A DNA stretch of 64,000 nt from Camellia lanceoleosa (GCA_025200525.1 JANUSC010000363.1:124001-188000), one strand, 5' to 3'; numbered from the stretch's first letter, positions 12,201-23,638 are shown. The notes: a model not told the origin generated them from the sequence alone. Numbers and translations are program-made.

Positions 12201-14427
12201 AAGGAAATTGGATAAAATCGGAAGATGAATAAAAATAAAAATGGAAGTTGCATAAAATTAACAATGGAAGTTCATTCAAGAAACTAGTATACATTAACGA
12301 TCTATTTGGAAAGTAAATAAAACAGGAATTTGAATAAAAATGAAAATGGAAGTTGCATAGAATTAACAATTGAAGTTTATTCAAAAAGCCACTATACCTT
12401 AACGATCTATTTGGAAATTCAATAAAAAATCAAGTTGAATAAAATTGAAGTTTATTCAAAAAGCCACTATACCTTAACGATCTATTTGGAAATTAAGTAA
12501 AAAAGGAAGTTAAATAAAAATGGAAGTTGAATAAAAATAAAAATGGAAGTTGCATAAAATTAACAATGGAAGTTCATTTAGGAAACCATTATACCTTACC
12601 AATCTATTTGGAAATTAAATAAAAAAAAAAGTTGGATAGAAAAGGAAATTTAATAAAAAAGGAAGTTGAATAAAAATAAAAATGGAAGTTGCATAAAATT
12701 TAAAATGGAAGTTCATTCAAGAAATCACTATACCCTAAAGATCTATTTGGAAATTAAATAAAAAAGAAAATTGAATAAAAATGAAAGTTGAATAAAAATA
12801 AAAATGGAAGTTGCATAAAATTAACAATGGAAGTTCATTCAAGAAACCATTATACCTTAACGATCTATTTGGAAATTAAATAAAAAAGGAAGTTGAATAG
12901 AAAACAAAATTGAATAAAAATGCAAGTTGCCTAAAATTAACAATGGAAGTTAATTCAAGAAACTATTATACCTTAGCGATCTATTTGGAAAGTAAATAAA
13001 AAAATGAAGTTGAATAGAATAGGAAATTGAATAAAAATGGAAGTTGCATAAAACTAAAAATGGAAGTTCATTTAAGAAACCACTATACCTTAACGATCTA
13101 TTTGGCAATTGAGTAAAAATGGAAGTTGAATAAAAAAAAAAAAATCGATGTTAATTCAAGAAACCACTATACCTTAACGATCTATTTGGAAATTAAATAA
13201 AAAAATGAAGTTGATGCAACTTTCATTTTTATTCAATTTCTTTTTCTATTCAACTTCCTTTTTTATTTAATTTCCAAATAGATCGTTAACGTATAGTGGT
13301 TTCTTGAATGAACTTTCATTGTTAATTTTATGCAACTTCCATTTTTATTTTTATTCAACTTCGATTTTTATTCAATTTCCTTTTCTATTCAATTTCCTCT
13401 TTTTTTATTTAATTTCCAAATAGATCGTTAAGGTATAGTGGTTTCTTGAATGAACTTCCATTTTTAATTTTATGCAACTTTCATTTTTATTTTTATTCAA
13501 CTTCTATTTTTATCCAATTTCCTTGTCTATTCAACTTCCTTTTTTATTTAATTTCCAAATAGATCGTTAAGGTATAGTGGTTTCTTGAATGAAATTCCAT
13601 TTTTTATTTTATAAAACTTCCATTGTTATTTAATTTCCATTTTTATTCAATTTCTTTTTTTATTCAACTTCCTTTTTATTTAATACCCAAATAGATCGTT
13701 AAGGTATGGCGGTTTTTTGAATGAACTTCCATTTTTATTCAATTTCCTTTTCTATTCAACTTCATTTTTTATTTAATTTCCAAATAGATCGTTAAGGTAT
13801 AGTGGTTTCTTAAATGAACTTACATTGTTAATTTTATGCAACTTCCATTTTTATTTTTGTTCAACTTCCATTTTTATTCAATTTGTTTTTCTATCTATCT
13901 TTCTTTTTTATTTAATTTCCAAATTGATCGTTAACGTATAGTGGTTTCTTGAATGAACATCCACTTTTAATTTTATGCAACTTTCATTTTTATTCAATTT
14001 CCTTTTCTATTCAACTTCCTTTTATATTTAATTTCCAAATCAATCGTTATGGAAGATGAATAGAAAATTAAAAATGGAAGTTCTTTCAAAAAACCACTAT
14101 ACCATAACGATCTATTTGGAAATTATATAAAAAAGGAAGTTGAATAGAAAATGAAATTGAATAAAAGTGGAAGTTCAATAAAAATAAAACTGGAAGTTGC
14201 CTTAAATTAAATAAAAAAGGAAGTTGAATAGAAAACAAAATTGAATAAAAATGCAAGTTGCATAAAATTAACAATGTAAGTTCATTCAAGAAACCATAAT
14301 ACCTTAACGATCTATTTGGAAATTAAATAAAAAAATTGAAAAGAAAAGTAAATTGAATAAAAATGGAAGTTGAATAAAAATAAAAAAGGAAGTTGAATAG
14401 AAAAGGATGTCATTCAAGAAACCACTT
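6260..14427. repeat. AT-rich satellite, block 1
   Basis: A tandem repeat with a monomer of about 140 bp. The most constant core is GATCGTTAAGGTATAGTGG followed by TTTCTTGAATGAACTTCC. The rest consists of 17-bp and 23-bp sub-repeats such as ATTTTTATTCAATTTCC and ATTTTTAATTTTATGCAAC. Monomer spacing varies (about 105-170 bp, occasionally more) because sub-repeat number varies. The strand flips: T-rich orientation to about 10,683, A-rich 10,684-13,213, T-rich 13,214-14,049, A-rich to 14,427. Open reading frames here are low-complexity Phe/Leu or Lys/Asn strings and are not genes. Confidence 0.93.
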
Positions 14428-16367
14428 TATAACGCCCTTAAAATACACCCAATAATCATACATTCTTAACATGCTCAGACATTGGAGAATAAAGCATAAG
14501 TACATTTCATCAGAGTATTTCTTACAAACGTATCACATGTTAACAACAAAAGAAGAGTTCTAACTCTATACAAAATAAGCCCTTGGCTTGATTTACATGT
14601 AATACAAATAAAGTAATCACAAAAGATGACCCACCACTAATCCCTCAAGCTATGTCCTTGGAGGTGGCATGCTACATGCACGAAAATGATGTCCCATAAA
14701 GGGTGAGCCAACGCCCAGTAGAGATATGCTAAACATTGTATGAGCAATAACTAAAACATCAGCATTTGATAAATGTTTAATTCACATAAATCAATTCATA
14801 TTTCATTTCAAATACATGACCAATGTGTCCATGTTTTTATTCCATCTCATAACCAATTCTCGATTCACAACCCTGGCTCAGAACCTGGCCATATACTTTA
14901 AGTAAGATTACATCCCATATTAACAACATTTCTATTTCAATTGAAATAGCAACTCAAATTAATCATTTCATGCTTCATAATAGATACACATTTTAGTACT
15001 GTATCCGTCTCAGACAAAACACTTCCATATTCCACATATGATACACATTTTAGTGCTGTATCAATGTTAAACAAAACACTTCCATATTCCACATATGATA
15101 CACATTTTAGTGTTGTATCAATGTCAAACGATATCCGATTTAGAGGTCCATCCCCTATCTTCCCCTAAACCGTGGAGTACATCCCTTATTTCCTTCCATA
15201 CAACACAATGTATATAAACACATATCATATACATAATCAAACCAATACATAAAATTCATGTATTATATCAACCGCCATATTCAATGGCATACTCAATTGA
15301 TTAGTTTTAGTTTGCCTAATCATCATGCATTGTCTACAACAATCAAGACTATCCTCCACCGATAGCCCAAAGCAATTATTTCTAAACAGATAATAATTAC
15401 GTTCAACAGATAAATATCAACAATTTCAAAAGTGAGCGATTAATAAATCCAACTTCATTATTCCATCTCATACTGAGCTAATTTCAATATATTCAACTCA
15501 ATTTCACACTGTTATGATTTTCCCAAATTAATCATACCAATTAATTTGTGCACAAATTAGGGCTTTCTCCCCCATTTCTCAATATTAACCCAAATGTTCA
15601 AATATCAACAACTCTTCAACAATACCATCATTTTGAGACCCAAATACATATTCAAGAATCAAAAATGACAAAACCCCCTTTATTTATTTTGAAACCCTAA
15701 GTCCCAAAATTTCCCAACTCAAACCATCTATACAAATAGCTCAATATTTAGGTTAAAACACATGAGAATGAGTATGAATCCCTACCTCAAATTTCGAGCT
15801 CAAAGGAAGATGATGAAGAAATTGAAGATGCTCCAAACCAAGAAATTTTCAGATCAAAATAAAGCCCTCGACGATCCCTACAACTTTTACAAAGGCCCAA
15901 GACGAGGAAACCACTCCTACTAGATCAATCCCTAGAGAGAAGGTAAGATTTTAGAGAGAGGGGCTCTCAAATCTGTGTTTGGGAAAGTAAGAGAGAGAAA
16001 GAGTGTTGAAAAAGTGATCCAAAAAGTGAAATCCCGAAGTGATATACCCGGTCGCCCTTTCGGCGTAAAACCCCGGAGGCGTCAGACACAGACTCACGCT
16101 CGAGCTTCAAAAGCGCCGCTCGACCGTAGATTGCACACTTCCAGAAGTTTTGCAGACATGGTCCCCGCTCGAGCGTCAAACTCCCCGCTCGAGCGGAGGA
16201 ACGAAAACAAAGGTTCACGCTCGAGCGTCAAAACTCCCGCTCGAGCGTCTGAAGACCTACAGACAAAAGTACTGGGAGATGGAAAATCACACTTGAGCGT
16301 CAAAACCCCCACTAGAGCGTCAAAAGCCCCGCTCGAGCGTGAAGGCCAAAATCTGGGCATCAACTCA
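14428..16367 (-). repeat. Tekay-like LTR, truncated at its U3 end (LTR-B)
   Basis: Begins TATAACGCCC (the decayed form of TGTAACGCCC) directly after satellite and shares with LTR-A the GGTTTAG/CTAAACC hairpin region (near 15,130-15,180) and the ATCCTCCACCGATAGCCC block (near 15,350). There is no primer site or coding body to its left, so it is a solo or fragment LTR. Its right end, about the last 170 bp of U3, is missing and is replaced at about 16,367 by the end of a Tat-lineage LTR. Confidence 0.85.
16093..16345 (-). promoter_or_regulatory. CGCTCGAGCG motif array in the U3 of LTR-B
   Basis: At least five perfect GCTCGAGCG cores and several one-base variants, many followed by TCAAA, spaced 20-50 bp apart. 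A TATA-like sequence (ATAT in GTGATATACCC, around 16,040) lies on the promoter-proximal side for minus-strand transcription. The motif is a near-perfect palindrome and stands out as GC-rich in an AT-rich region. A role in transcription is inferred from position only. Confidence 0.6.
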
Positions 16368-16484
16368 AGGCAAGGCACATGGCCGAGACCTCTGGGAACT
16401 GAAGACGAACACGAACATGGCTGACCACCAAGTGTTCAAATGGTGGCGTCAAGTCTTGAGGCGGTGAAAAATGGGGTGTCTCTG
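16368..16484 (-). repeat. 3' LTR stub of the outer Tat element
   Basis: Only the first 117 bp of U3 (minus-strand sense) remain. They match the right ends of the LTRs at 24,039, 38,563 and 49,552 (shared CCGAGACCTC and the terminal GGGGTGTCT). The rest was lost where it joins LTR-B. Confidence 0.85.
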
Positions 16485-16485
16485 A

Positions 16486-16500
16486 TTGCCCCTCTTTGAC
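16486..16500 (-). other. Polypurine tract of the outer element
   Basis: On the minus strand GTCAAAGAGGGGCAAT immediately precedes the 3' LTR start. This is the plus-strand priming site. The same tract occurs at 24,041-24,055 in the inner element. Confidence 0.78.
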
Positions 16501-17371
16501 AGAACTCGAAAGTCATAACAATGACAGGAGTGAATGTCAAAGCCCAGAGATGACCCATTTTTGACAAGGCCGAAGACTTAGATAAAACATGCAAGACAAT
16601 AAAGATATGCGCCCGAAGGCGGGGGCAAAATGCAACTGACAATGCAAGAAGCTGAACATAACTTATGATCATGCGAAGAAAGCCGTAACGAAGCATAACA
16701 ATGCAACAGTTTTAAGCTAGCACAAACCAAACTACACTACAATGCAGAGAGGGTGCAAGAGAATTATTCAATTCTCGATACGTCTCACTCGGAGAATACA
16801 ATACCTTTGCGGCTCGTCTGGTTGCACTAGCTTCAAATGAACCGTACATACAATATCGTGCCTGAAAGAGAAAGAAAACTCAACAAGTACAATATATAAT
16901 TAGCAACATGCATAACGATGCAATCGAAAGCTGCGTGACAACGCAAGTATAGGAGTGCATGACAATGCAACCTATGTATTGACAACGCAGAACAATGCGG
17001 AATGGATGCAAAATGATATGCAACATTTACAAATCTACGTATAAACAATGCAAATGATATGCAATGCAATTGAATCATGATCAAATCATGAGCGGTTCAA
17101 AAACCACACAAATGTCATAAAGATGATGGAGATGTAAAGTCCATCTACCATAGAAAAGGTGCCGCAACCCTCAAACCACAATACCAGCAGTGGAATAGGC
17201 ACGTACACATGCAGAACTATGAGTGATGTAAACGGAACACAAGAACAAGTAATTAGGTGGAATGACATAAGTGAGGCATGCTCTGCTCAGAAAAGCTCAT
17301 GATCCTAAATGCTGGATGCAATCGAACTACACTACAATGCAGTATATACAATGGATAAGGCATGCAGCCAA

Positions 17372-18000
17372 ACCGTATCTTGCCTAGGAAAGGCATGGAC
17401 ACAAACAAGCCACGTTTAACACGGAAACGGTGCCGTCACCCACAACACTAGGTGCGTACACATAATATCATAACCGTGCTTCAACGTGAAAAGTACGGGC
17501 ACATACCAGACCAAGCTCAACAAAGAAAGGCGCAAGCCGTAGATGGATGTGATGCAAATGCATACAAGCTAAACTATGTACAATACAATGAATGCATGAC
17601 AATGCAAGCTATGTACAATGAAACCTACATACTAAATGATGCAGTAAGGAAATGCATGACAATGCAAGCTAAGGAAGAATGCAATACAATGCATATAAGG
17701 AAAGATGCATGACAATGCAAGCTATGTACAATGCAATATTTACAAGCTAGAATGCAATGGATGCAGTGGATAAGGCTTGCGGCGAACCGTGTCTCGCCTA
17801 GGAAAGGCATGGACACATACAAGCCACGTTTAACACGGAAACGGTGCCGTCACCCACAACACTAGGTGCGTACACATAATATCATAACCGTGCTTCAACG
17901 TGAAAAGTACGAACACATACCAGATCAAGCTCAACAAAGAAAGGCGCAAGCCGTAGATGGAGGTGATGCAATAAATGCATGCAAGCTACAATGCAATATA
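17372..18000. repeat. 414-bp direct duplication
   Basis: The block with GCCTAGGAAAGGCATGGACA and AACGTGAAAAGTAC occurs at about 17,372-17,560 and again 414 bp later at about 17,786-17,975 with few changes. The inner element has a single copy (about 24,890-25,090), so the duplication is specific to the outer copy. Confidence 0.85.
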
Positions 18001-18127
18001 TACAATGTGCACTGGATACTATGTACAATGAATGTATGTAAATGCCATATTTACAGTGACGCATGACATATGCGCTATTTACAATGTATGCATGACATAT
18101 GCAATATATATACAATGGAATGCCTGA

Positions 18128-18410
18128 CATATGCATGTTGTTTTTGTTGTTTTTGTTTTTTTTTTTTTTTTTTTGAAATGCATGATGAGTGTATGATGAT
18201 GTATGTTTTTTGGTTTTTTGAAATGCATGCAAAGTGCGAATGATGCATGTTTTTTTTTTTGTTTTTTGTTTTTTGAAATGCATGCAAAATGCAAATGATG
18301 CATGTTTTTTTTTTTTTTGTTTTTTGAAATATATGCAAAATGCAAATGATGCATGTTTTTTTTTTTTGTTTGTTTTTTGAAATGCATGCAAAGTGCAAAT
18401 GATGCGAATG
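18128..18410. repeat. Poly-T interrupted 60-bp tandem repeat
   Basis: Four to five units of a long T run ending in GTTTTTTGAAATGCATGC, then AAATGATGCATG. T-run lengths differ between units, as expected from replication slippage. Confidence 0.85.
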
Positions 18411-18690
18411 CGTGACAACGCACGTCTTTTGAGATGCACGACAATGCACATGAGGTTGAATGCGTGACAACGCATGTCTTTCGAAATGCATGACAATGCA
18501 TGTGAGGTTGAATGCGTGACAACGCATGTATTTCGAAATGCATGACAATGCATGTGATCTCGAATGCGCGACAACGCATGTCACTCGGAATGCATGACAA
18601 TGCATGTGAACTCGAATGTGCGATAACGCGCGTCGCTTGATATGCATGACAATGCATGTGAGGTGCGCATGACGATGCGACCTAAAGAAT
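18411..18690. repeat. About 58-bp tandem repeat with alternating TGCGTGACAACGCA and TGCATGACAATGCA
   Basis: About five units. Each half-unit is itself an imperfect inverted repeat around GACA. The first half keeps CG (GCGTGACAACGC) and the second has CA/TG in its place, so the two halves differ largely by CpG versus TpG/CpA. Confidence 0.85.
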
Positions 18691-18994
18691 GTGCATACTA
18701 ATGCAAGTATGACATGCACATGACAATGCGAGATGTGTGCATAACGATGCGAGTGAAATGACGTATAACCAACGTGCGTTTCACGACAAAACGTTGTAAC
18801 GTATGCATGTGGGGCGACTTTCGAATCTCGCAAGAAACAAAAGGGATACAAAAAGGATACACCTTGCACGTATTCGAGTGCTAAGCACAGAAGACACGGC
18901 ACAGAGACCGGTTAAGCTTCGAAAATGCATTTTCTTGCATTGTGTTGAGAAATGAAGGCCCCAAACCACATATCTGACCCAAACAAGGGTGTAG

Positions 18995-19534
18995 GAGGCT
19001 CACCGGCCATGAGGGGAGTCCACCGGCCATCCACCAGCCACAAAATAAGGCCACCGGCCATCTATTTGGCCGATCGGCCAACAATATGGCCAACCGGCCA
19101 ACAATATGGCCGACCGGCCAAAAGTGCCTGTTCGGGGCAGTTTTGTCAATTCGGCACGGGTCTTTAAATATAGGGCTTCTAGCCCTCATTTCTCACTTTG
19201 CCCTAGCTTGAAAATCAGCCCCCCTCCTTTCTAGGTCATTCTTCCATCTTCGATCCTCATTTTTGCTTGGTTTTCGGGCCTGTTTCGTCGTTCAATTCGC
19301 GAACTCCTCACCGTTTCAAACATTTTGAACCGAACAAATCTTTGTTTCGGTGCCTTTTTCTCGATTTTTGCCACTCGGGGTTTGTTTCCCCCGAGTTCAT
19401 CTCGATCTCTGTGCCTTTTCCACATCCCGACCCTTCCGGCCACTTTCCACCCTCTCGGGGTTGACTTTTTTAGTTGACTTTTCGTATTCTCGCCCGGTTT
19501 TCACATTCCCGACCATTTTCGCACCATCCTCGAG
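18995..19534 (+). promoter_or_regulatory. Promoter and 5' UTR of the outer PMD gene
   Basis: GC-rich inverted motifs of the ACCGGCC/GGCCGACCGGCC type cluster at 19,003-19,125. A TATA-like TTTAAATATAG follows at 19,163-19,173, then a pyrimidine-rich leader to the ATG at 19,535. The stretch from CGGGGCAGTT to the TATA box and the leader pair of TTGAC boxes (19,461 and 19,474) are conserved at the same place in the inner copy (26,520-26,870). Function is inferred from position and conservation. Confidence 0.65.
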
Positions 19535-19867
19535 ATGGCGGACGATCTTCCACAGGGTGGGGCTCCCCCGGAGATAGATATGGACCCAGAGGTCGAGCTC
19601 CTGCCGCTTCACATCCGGCCATTCGACCCGGCGACCTACAGGCCGGCGATTCATGTGCTGCCTCCCGACGGTATTCGCCACTGCCAGCGAAAGGCGTGGC
19701 ACTGGAGCTCCTACTGTGCGAGCCAGAGACGCACCTTTCATACGGCGCTTCCGATGTATATTCTTCCCCGTTTCATTTTTCGCAAAGTAGAATACCTAAC
19801 TGCCATAGTCGATTCTGCCTTTAACTATTTGATCCGGATACACCGATATACTATATGCTGTAGTTGA

Positions 19868-20165
19868 CTTTGAGCACACCTGCATTTGGTATCTGTTTGA
19901 ATTGGAACACGCGCACACACTGTATTTGCCCTGAACCAATCAAACACCCTGGCATATCATACAATGTAGTTCACTGCGAGCACACCGGCACCCAATGTCT
20001 GTTTGAATCCGAACACATGCACACACGCTATATCTGTACTGAACCACTCAAACACACTGACACATCATATGCTGTAGTTCACTGCGAGCACACCGGCACC
20101 CGATGTCTGCTTGAATTTGAACACGTGCACACACGCTATATCTGTACTGAACCTGAGCACATTCA
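19868..20165. repeat. 108-bp tandem repeat within PMD intron 1
   Basis: Nearly three units of GAGCACACCGGCACC then TGTCTGTTTGAAT, ending in GTAGTTCACTGC, at about 19,868, 19,977 and 20,085. The inner copy's intron 1 (27,143-27,592) holds more diverged versions of the same words, so the repeat predates the split of the two elements. Confidence 0.85.
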
Positions 20166-20288
20166 ACACTGTATTCATAATGCCGCTTCGCGACTGTTTG
20201 TTTTGACCACAGGGAGATTCCCACACCCTTCGGGGGTATGGGAATGTCGCCGCATGAGGTTGGTACATGGAGTTACCTGACGTGGTTC

Positions 20289-20293
20289 GTCGC
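20289..20293. other. Target-site duplication, left copy (GTCGC)
   Basis: GTCGC immediately left of the inner element, repeated at 38,564-38,568. It is part of the PMD exon 2 codons for Arg-Arg in the outer element. Five bases is the usual Ty3/gypsy duplication length. Confidence 0.85.
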
Positions 20294-22959
20294 TGTAACA
20301 GGTCCGTGAGGGAACTCACGGGTTACAGTTCGGACTCCTTTTCTTTTGTTTGTTGCATTTCTTAATCTGAACCAAAGAGTCCAACTCTGGCAAATCGTTT
20401 TGAAGAAAAACAGATTTTGAAAAGTAGTGCCAAACATGGACTGCTTTGCGGAATCTGAGTCGCCACCTAAATATTTTAAAATGGGAAATTTAGGAAACCA
20501 CGACTCGGTCTTAGGAATCACATGTCCGTCATCACCAAAGTGGTCTTGGCTCGGGAGCTTGGGTACGATCGGGGAAGGTCAGCTATGAGCACCCCCTTTC
20601 GCCCGGTCCGAAGACCGGCCTCTACTAACCGTGATATCCGATTTTGAAAACTTTATGCGCTCTTATTCCAATTATTAGCCTAGAATTACTATGTTATGCG
20701 CGCAGCAAACAAGTATAGACTAGATTGCCTAATTTGGAAATAAACATTGCATATCCGTTTGTTTTGAAAATGCTTTGGAATTTACTACTCGCAAGTAGGC
20801 TAAAACACGGATTTCAATGAGTTTTCCAACTCAAGCAACCCAACCTCCACCCACAGGCATTCAAACAGTTTATCTCATATAAGCATTTAGCCACATGGTA
20901 ATCATACTGTCATGTTAACATTCACACGCATGCGATATGCTAAAGCGTAAATACTTACATCGTACTCCGTGCCAAAACAATAAACTAGTTAGCAAACATG
21001 CATGTCCTAGTTCATGTTAAGTGGCTAATGCAACACAAGCAATGGTGTAATCTAAACAGGCTCGGCTGTCCTAAGCATGGCATATGGAATGCTACAAATA
21101 GCACGTATTCAATTTGGAATTGAAAATACAATGCGGTTTGTATGATGTACCGAGCCCGGTGCATGTCAACAAATGCATGGATGCACGCATGCATTGCATA
21201 AGGTATGCTAAAATAAACGTGCCCTAATCTACCATTATAAGCAGGTAAATAAAAGGGAGAAAGAAATGGGGGTTGGAAGACATACACACCACTCACCCAC
21301 ACTTATTACAGATTTGCCCTCGCTCGGAGGGACCAAATAAATATACAGATAATTAACTACGCGAGCTAATTAAATATTACAAATAGCCTAATTAGTTGAC
21401 AAACTAACTAAACTAAGAAAAGCAGTAAACCGCCTCGGGAGGAGAGCCAAATGCAGCACGTGCTCGAGTCTCGCTCGGAATTGCACTGCCATGCTTAGAT
21501 TGCCTCTGTTTTCCCTGCTTTGCATCTCAGAAGACTGCCAAAGTCTCAGGAGTGCCTCCCAGGACACTGAGGATCACTGCCGGCTGGGTAGAATGGCCAC
21601 CGGCCGCAAGAGATGTTCATCGGCACAAAATTCATCCATCGGCCATCAATGGACTGCCGGTCGGCACTAAACACTGCCGGTCGGCACTGAATGTCTGCAG
21701 AACCTGCAACTCACAGCAGCAGAGGGCAAAAACTTGCATGGCAATGTAATTCCAACAATGTATGCACCAATCATGCCCCTTATCATATTTGTGACTCAAA
21801 GGGGCATGTGCCTCGATTCTGAGGCCACCAATCACGCATTTCCATGCATGATGGCCCAAAGAACCAAGTGTGCAACTTTAATGTCAAATGCATGTAAACC
21901 AAACAAACAAAACAAGGCCCAATTCCTATCACCAAGTCAAGGAACAAGGCGCGTACGCAAAGTGCAATGCAACCTAAGCATGTTAGCTAATATGCAACAT
22001 GACCATGGCAAGGCACTTATGTAAGCATGCAAGCAAACATGAGACAATGCAAACCAAGGAAATGGTGGTCTTAAACATGACTTAGGAAACTCTAAATAGG
22101 CCTAAAATCAGTGGCCAAAATGCCCCAAAAATGAAAGCCACCACACACACACACATGCACATGTTAAGACTTAACACTTAGGCACCAAGTAAACAACCCT
22201 CAAGCACACTTGAAAGGGGATATTATGGACACTAAGCATGCATCATAAGCTTTGAAAATCATGTTATAGAAGGTTCCAAACCAACTAAATAAACCAAGTA
22301 AAGCATGCAAAAAGGCCCAAGTACTCAAGGCTCACCAAAGAGGTAATCGACTATACTTAACACAACCATACATGGCATGCATTAGGCGACCAAAAACAGA
22401 GTTTTAACACATAAAACTAAGTCCAAAAGACCACTTAGATGGCACCTAAGGGTCTCAAATTCAAAGGCATGCAAAATGGTCGAAACAAGAGGCATACAAC
22501 ATATGCTTCCAAAGCAATAAAGATGCGACTTAGGCAAGCATATGAGCATGCCAAAGGGACTGAAATTACATGTTAGGTGGTTCCAAACCACCGAAATGAT
22601 GCAAGAAACACAAGCTATACATTCACATACTTGAGGCCTACAAGTCCGGCAAGCCACAAATACAAAGGAGCTATGCTAAACATGCCAAAATCGATCCAAA
22701 CGACCATGGACAGACCTAAAGCATGGCAAAATAAGCACAAAACATTCATAAGTCTAAGCCTAAAGCATGCTCAAACTAGGGCTAACAACCTAAGGCATGT
22801 TAAAGGCATTACAAGGCATTACATGGCAACTATGCTAAGCATGCATAAGGGACCAAAACCAACTTAAAATCATGTTATATCATGGTATAATAAGCATGAA
22901 AAACAGCCCAAACATGCTCAACACACACTTGAACATAGGCTTCCTCAAGAGGCCAAAAC

Positions 22960-23125
22960 TTGTCCTTTTCAAGGACAAGGAGAGGGGGTGGCCCTCTCCT
23001 TCTTGGGACTTCAAGGCATCATCTTCACCACTGAAATCCCTCAAGATTTCAGTGGTGAAGAGACCCCAACACCAAAATCCCGGAGCTCAACAAAATAGCA
23101 CCAAAATGAGGCCTTTTCAAGGCCT
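22960..23125 (-). repeat. Cluster of four hairpins in LTR1
   Basis: Consecutive inverted repeats: TTGTCCTT/AAGGACAA (22,960-22,978), AGGAGAGGG/CCCTCTCCT (22,978-23,000), a perfect 16-bp stem around a 6-base loop with arm CTTCACCACTGAAATC (23,023-23,060), and AGGCCTT/AAGGCCT (23,109-23,125). The same cluster is present in the LTR at 37,508-37,670, and partly in the older LTR at 48,500-48,580. They lie downstream of the predicted transcription start, so they would fold in the RNA. Confidence 0.75.
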
Positions 23126-23570
23126 AAGGGTGGTCAAACCTCCCCAAAGCACAAAACACTCTTAATAAACTATCAAGAGGACTAAAAAACAAAACTTTTT
23201 TATGTTATACACTCAACACAAAAACAGCTTTAAGATAGGTAAAAATAGGATGCAAAAATGGGGAATAAAAGGCAAGTTTCTCACCCTTGTTGACCACCTT
23301 CACAAGTGTTGATGTTGTTGCTTCCTAGGGCTCAAATCCAGCAAAGAACACCAAGAACAACCTCTTGGAACCTCAGAAACCAAGGAAAGGTGAAACACTA
23401 GGTGTTGATGTGCAATAGTAAGACACAAACACCTAGTCACACAAACAAGAGAGAAATATAGATATAGGATATGTGTTGAACCCTAACCCTAAAACCAGAG
23501 CTCCCTCTCACCTCTCTAACCAAAACTTTTCTAACTCCTCCAACCCTTGAGCCAAGAGAGGAGATCCTTC

Positions 23571-23638
23571 TCTTATAGACAACAAAGCTTACAAGCTAAG
23601 CAAATCAAAGGCTCATCACTCCATACACGTGTATGGAG
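23571..23638 (-). promoter_or_regulatory. LTR1 promoter: TATA box and palindromic G-box
   Basis: On the minus strand a TATA box (CTATAAGAG) lies at 23,571-23,577. About 45 bp upstream (23,619-23,638) is a perfect 20-bp palindrome, CTCCATACACGTGTATGGAG, centred on CACGTG, the G-box core bound by plant bZIP and bHLH factors. The palindrome is also present in the other two LTRs: 24 bp and perfect at 49,117-49,140, one mismatch at about 38,162-38,184. Confidence 0.7.

Larger units (their letters stand above)
16501..18994. other. Non-coding interior of the outer element, rich in short tandem repeats
   Basis: No coding region is supported. The stretch is homologous to 24,056-26,430 of the inner element. 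Recurrent words are TGCATGACAATGCA and close variants. Open frames here (including a long minus-strand one giving repeated HALSCISKD-type strings) come from the repeats and have no domain. Sub-features are listed separately. Confidence 0.75.
19535..20293 (+). pseudogene. Plant mobile domain (PMD) gene of the outer element, 5' part (exon 1, intron 1, start of exon 2)
   Basis: PMD proteins are plant-specific nuclear proteins (MAIN/MAIL family in Arabidopsis) and the domain also occurs on transposons. Exon 1 is 19,535-19,755, starting MADD and reading PFDPATYRPAIHVLPPDG, with a frameshift before its last third, and ends at a GT donor (GAT/GTATAT). Intron 1 is 457 bp and ends in CCACAG. Exon 2 begins at 20,213 (GDSH) and reaches 20,293, with a TGA stop at about 20,255 where the inner copy has CGA (a CpG to TpG change). 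At 20,293 the gene is interrupted by the inner retrotransposon and resumes at 38,569. It lies antisense to its host element. Confidence 0.85.

Noticed and set aside
18128..18690. CRISPR-like array
   Set aside because: Units are directly adjacent without unique spacers and the sequence is a plant genome; these are ordinary tandem repeats.
17882..18902. Long overlapping minus-strand frames with repeated HALSCISKD-like and polylysine strings
   Set aside because: They come from the TGCATGACAATGCA and poly-T tandem repeats; the homologous part of the inner element is not open, and no domain is recognisable.
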